Positions 63,616 through 64,000 of a stretch of 64,000 nt of DNA are shown in pieces. The DNA comes from Epiperipatus broadwayi. Taxonomy: Eukaryota; Onychophora; Udeonychophora; Euonychophora; Peripatidae. How positions within the stretch are numbered: position 1 is the stretch's first letter; each line of letters opens with the position of its first letter. The stretch lies in assembly GCA_028023455.1 (NCBI GenBank), contig JAQFVV010006215.1, positions 1,684,580 through 1,748,579 on the forward strand. Reading direction: 5' to 3'. Made by a program: the position numbers and the translations under genes. The notes beneath the pieces are model-generated. The model searched no databases, was not told where the DNA came from, and saw nothing but the letters and a program-made list of their open reading frames with translations.

Positions 63616-64000
63616 TGAAACAGTAAGATTCGTATTCGAAACTTAAGTTTCACCTTTTTCTGTCGTCTCTCACTGACCGGTCTATCCCGCCCAAATTTAA
63701 ACTTTTTGGTATCAAGTTGTGTGTGTAGCAATATTAAAAATGTATAAATATATGTAGGATTCAGCAATAACATGCACACATTTCGATCTCAAATTAAAAG
63801 CAATAAATAGGGATAAAATAATATAATTTAGATTTTTTTAGTTATATAATTTTGTATAATTTTAATCATTTATTTTGGATTATAAAGTTCGTATTTATTG
63901 CTTTGTTTAAATTTCGTTTAATAATAATTCTAAAAAAATCTGATGTAAAAGTTAAAATAATCTTATGTTCCTATTTTGTCTTTGAAATTTAAAAGCATCG
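63616..64000 (+). mobile_element. Family 1 LTR, inverse orientation, cut by the window end
   Basis: It begins TGAAACAGTAAGATTCG, the reverse complement of the family 1 LTR end, and continues through the homologous sequence to the window edge. It lies opposite to the other LTRs here. It has a deletion of about 11 bp near 63946 relative to them. One stem side is altered (GAAACTTAAG in place of GAATCTTAAG), breaking one base pair of the hairpin. Whether it is a solo LTR or one end of a full element cannot be told. Confidence 0.88.

Noticed and set aside
40808-63779. Open frames of 60-80 codons in the satellite, rich in H, T and P on the plus strand or W, G and V on the minus
   Set aside because: The 16-bp unit cycles through all three frames, so low-complexity frames arise automatically. 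Indels end them at random and no start context or domain is present.

Overview
The window looks like AT-rich, gene-poor, repeat-dominated DNA from an invertebrate animal. The signs are tRNA-derived SINEs with target-site duplications, non-LTR retrotransposon reverse transcriptase remnants, a decayed hAT transposase of the ZBED/BED-finger type, Ty3/gypsy-like LTR elements and a very long satellite. This combination is common in molluscs and other lophotrochozoans. The species cannot be read from the sequence, so 'mollusc' is a low-confidence guess. No complete host gene was recognised. There are only two weak exon candidates, a possible terminal exon near 2.4 kb and a possible first coding exon near 4.4-4.5 kb.

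Layout. 1-7.3 kb: AT-rich DNA with two short SINE-type copies and the two exon candidates. 7.3-13.0 kb: an apparent old LTR-like element (TG...CA) into which a 2.7-kb solo LTR has inserted (10221-12933, ATAT duplication). 13-16.3 kb: featureless AT-rich DNA. 16.3-19.4 kb: minus-strand remains of a non-LTR reverse transcriptase. 19.7-21.8 kb: a minus-strand SINE, a dispersed repeat, a 551-bp MITE and a 348-bp retroposed unit with a 17-bp duplication. 21.8-30.5 kb: a DNA transposon with TIRs, split by a structurally complete non-autonomous LTR retrotransposon (22098-29338) on the minus strand. That element has LTRs of about 2.6 kb that are nearly identical, an ATAT duplication, a primer-binding-site-like motif, a purine tract and one 289-codon ORF. 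The ORF joins a gag-like coiled-coil start to the C-terminal tail of an integrase. 30.5-34 kb: AT-rich and empty. 34-38 kb: the 3' end of another LINE and a decayed hAT transposase. 39.8-63.6 kb: about 18 kb of degenerate 16-bp CA-rich satellite (core CCTAACCACCACCATA), almost free of G on the + strand. It is interrupted by two solo LTRs (44886-47880 and 56057-58625), each with a perfect 4-bp duplication, and by the start of a third LTR in inverse orientation (63616 to the window end).

The main story is one lineage of long-LTR retrotransposons. Five LTRs from two families share a 9-bp hairpin at one LTR end. Its sequence differs between families while base pairing is kept. They also share a 4-bp target duplication that is usually ATAT. 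The only internal region present has lost nearly all of pol yet keeps one long in-frame ORF, so the element must have relied on proteins supplied by relatives.
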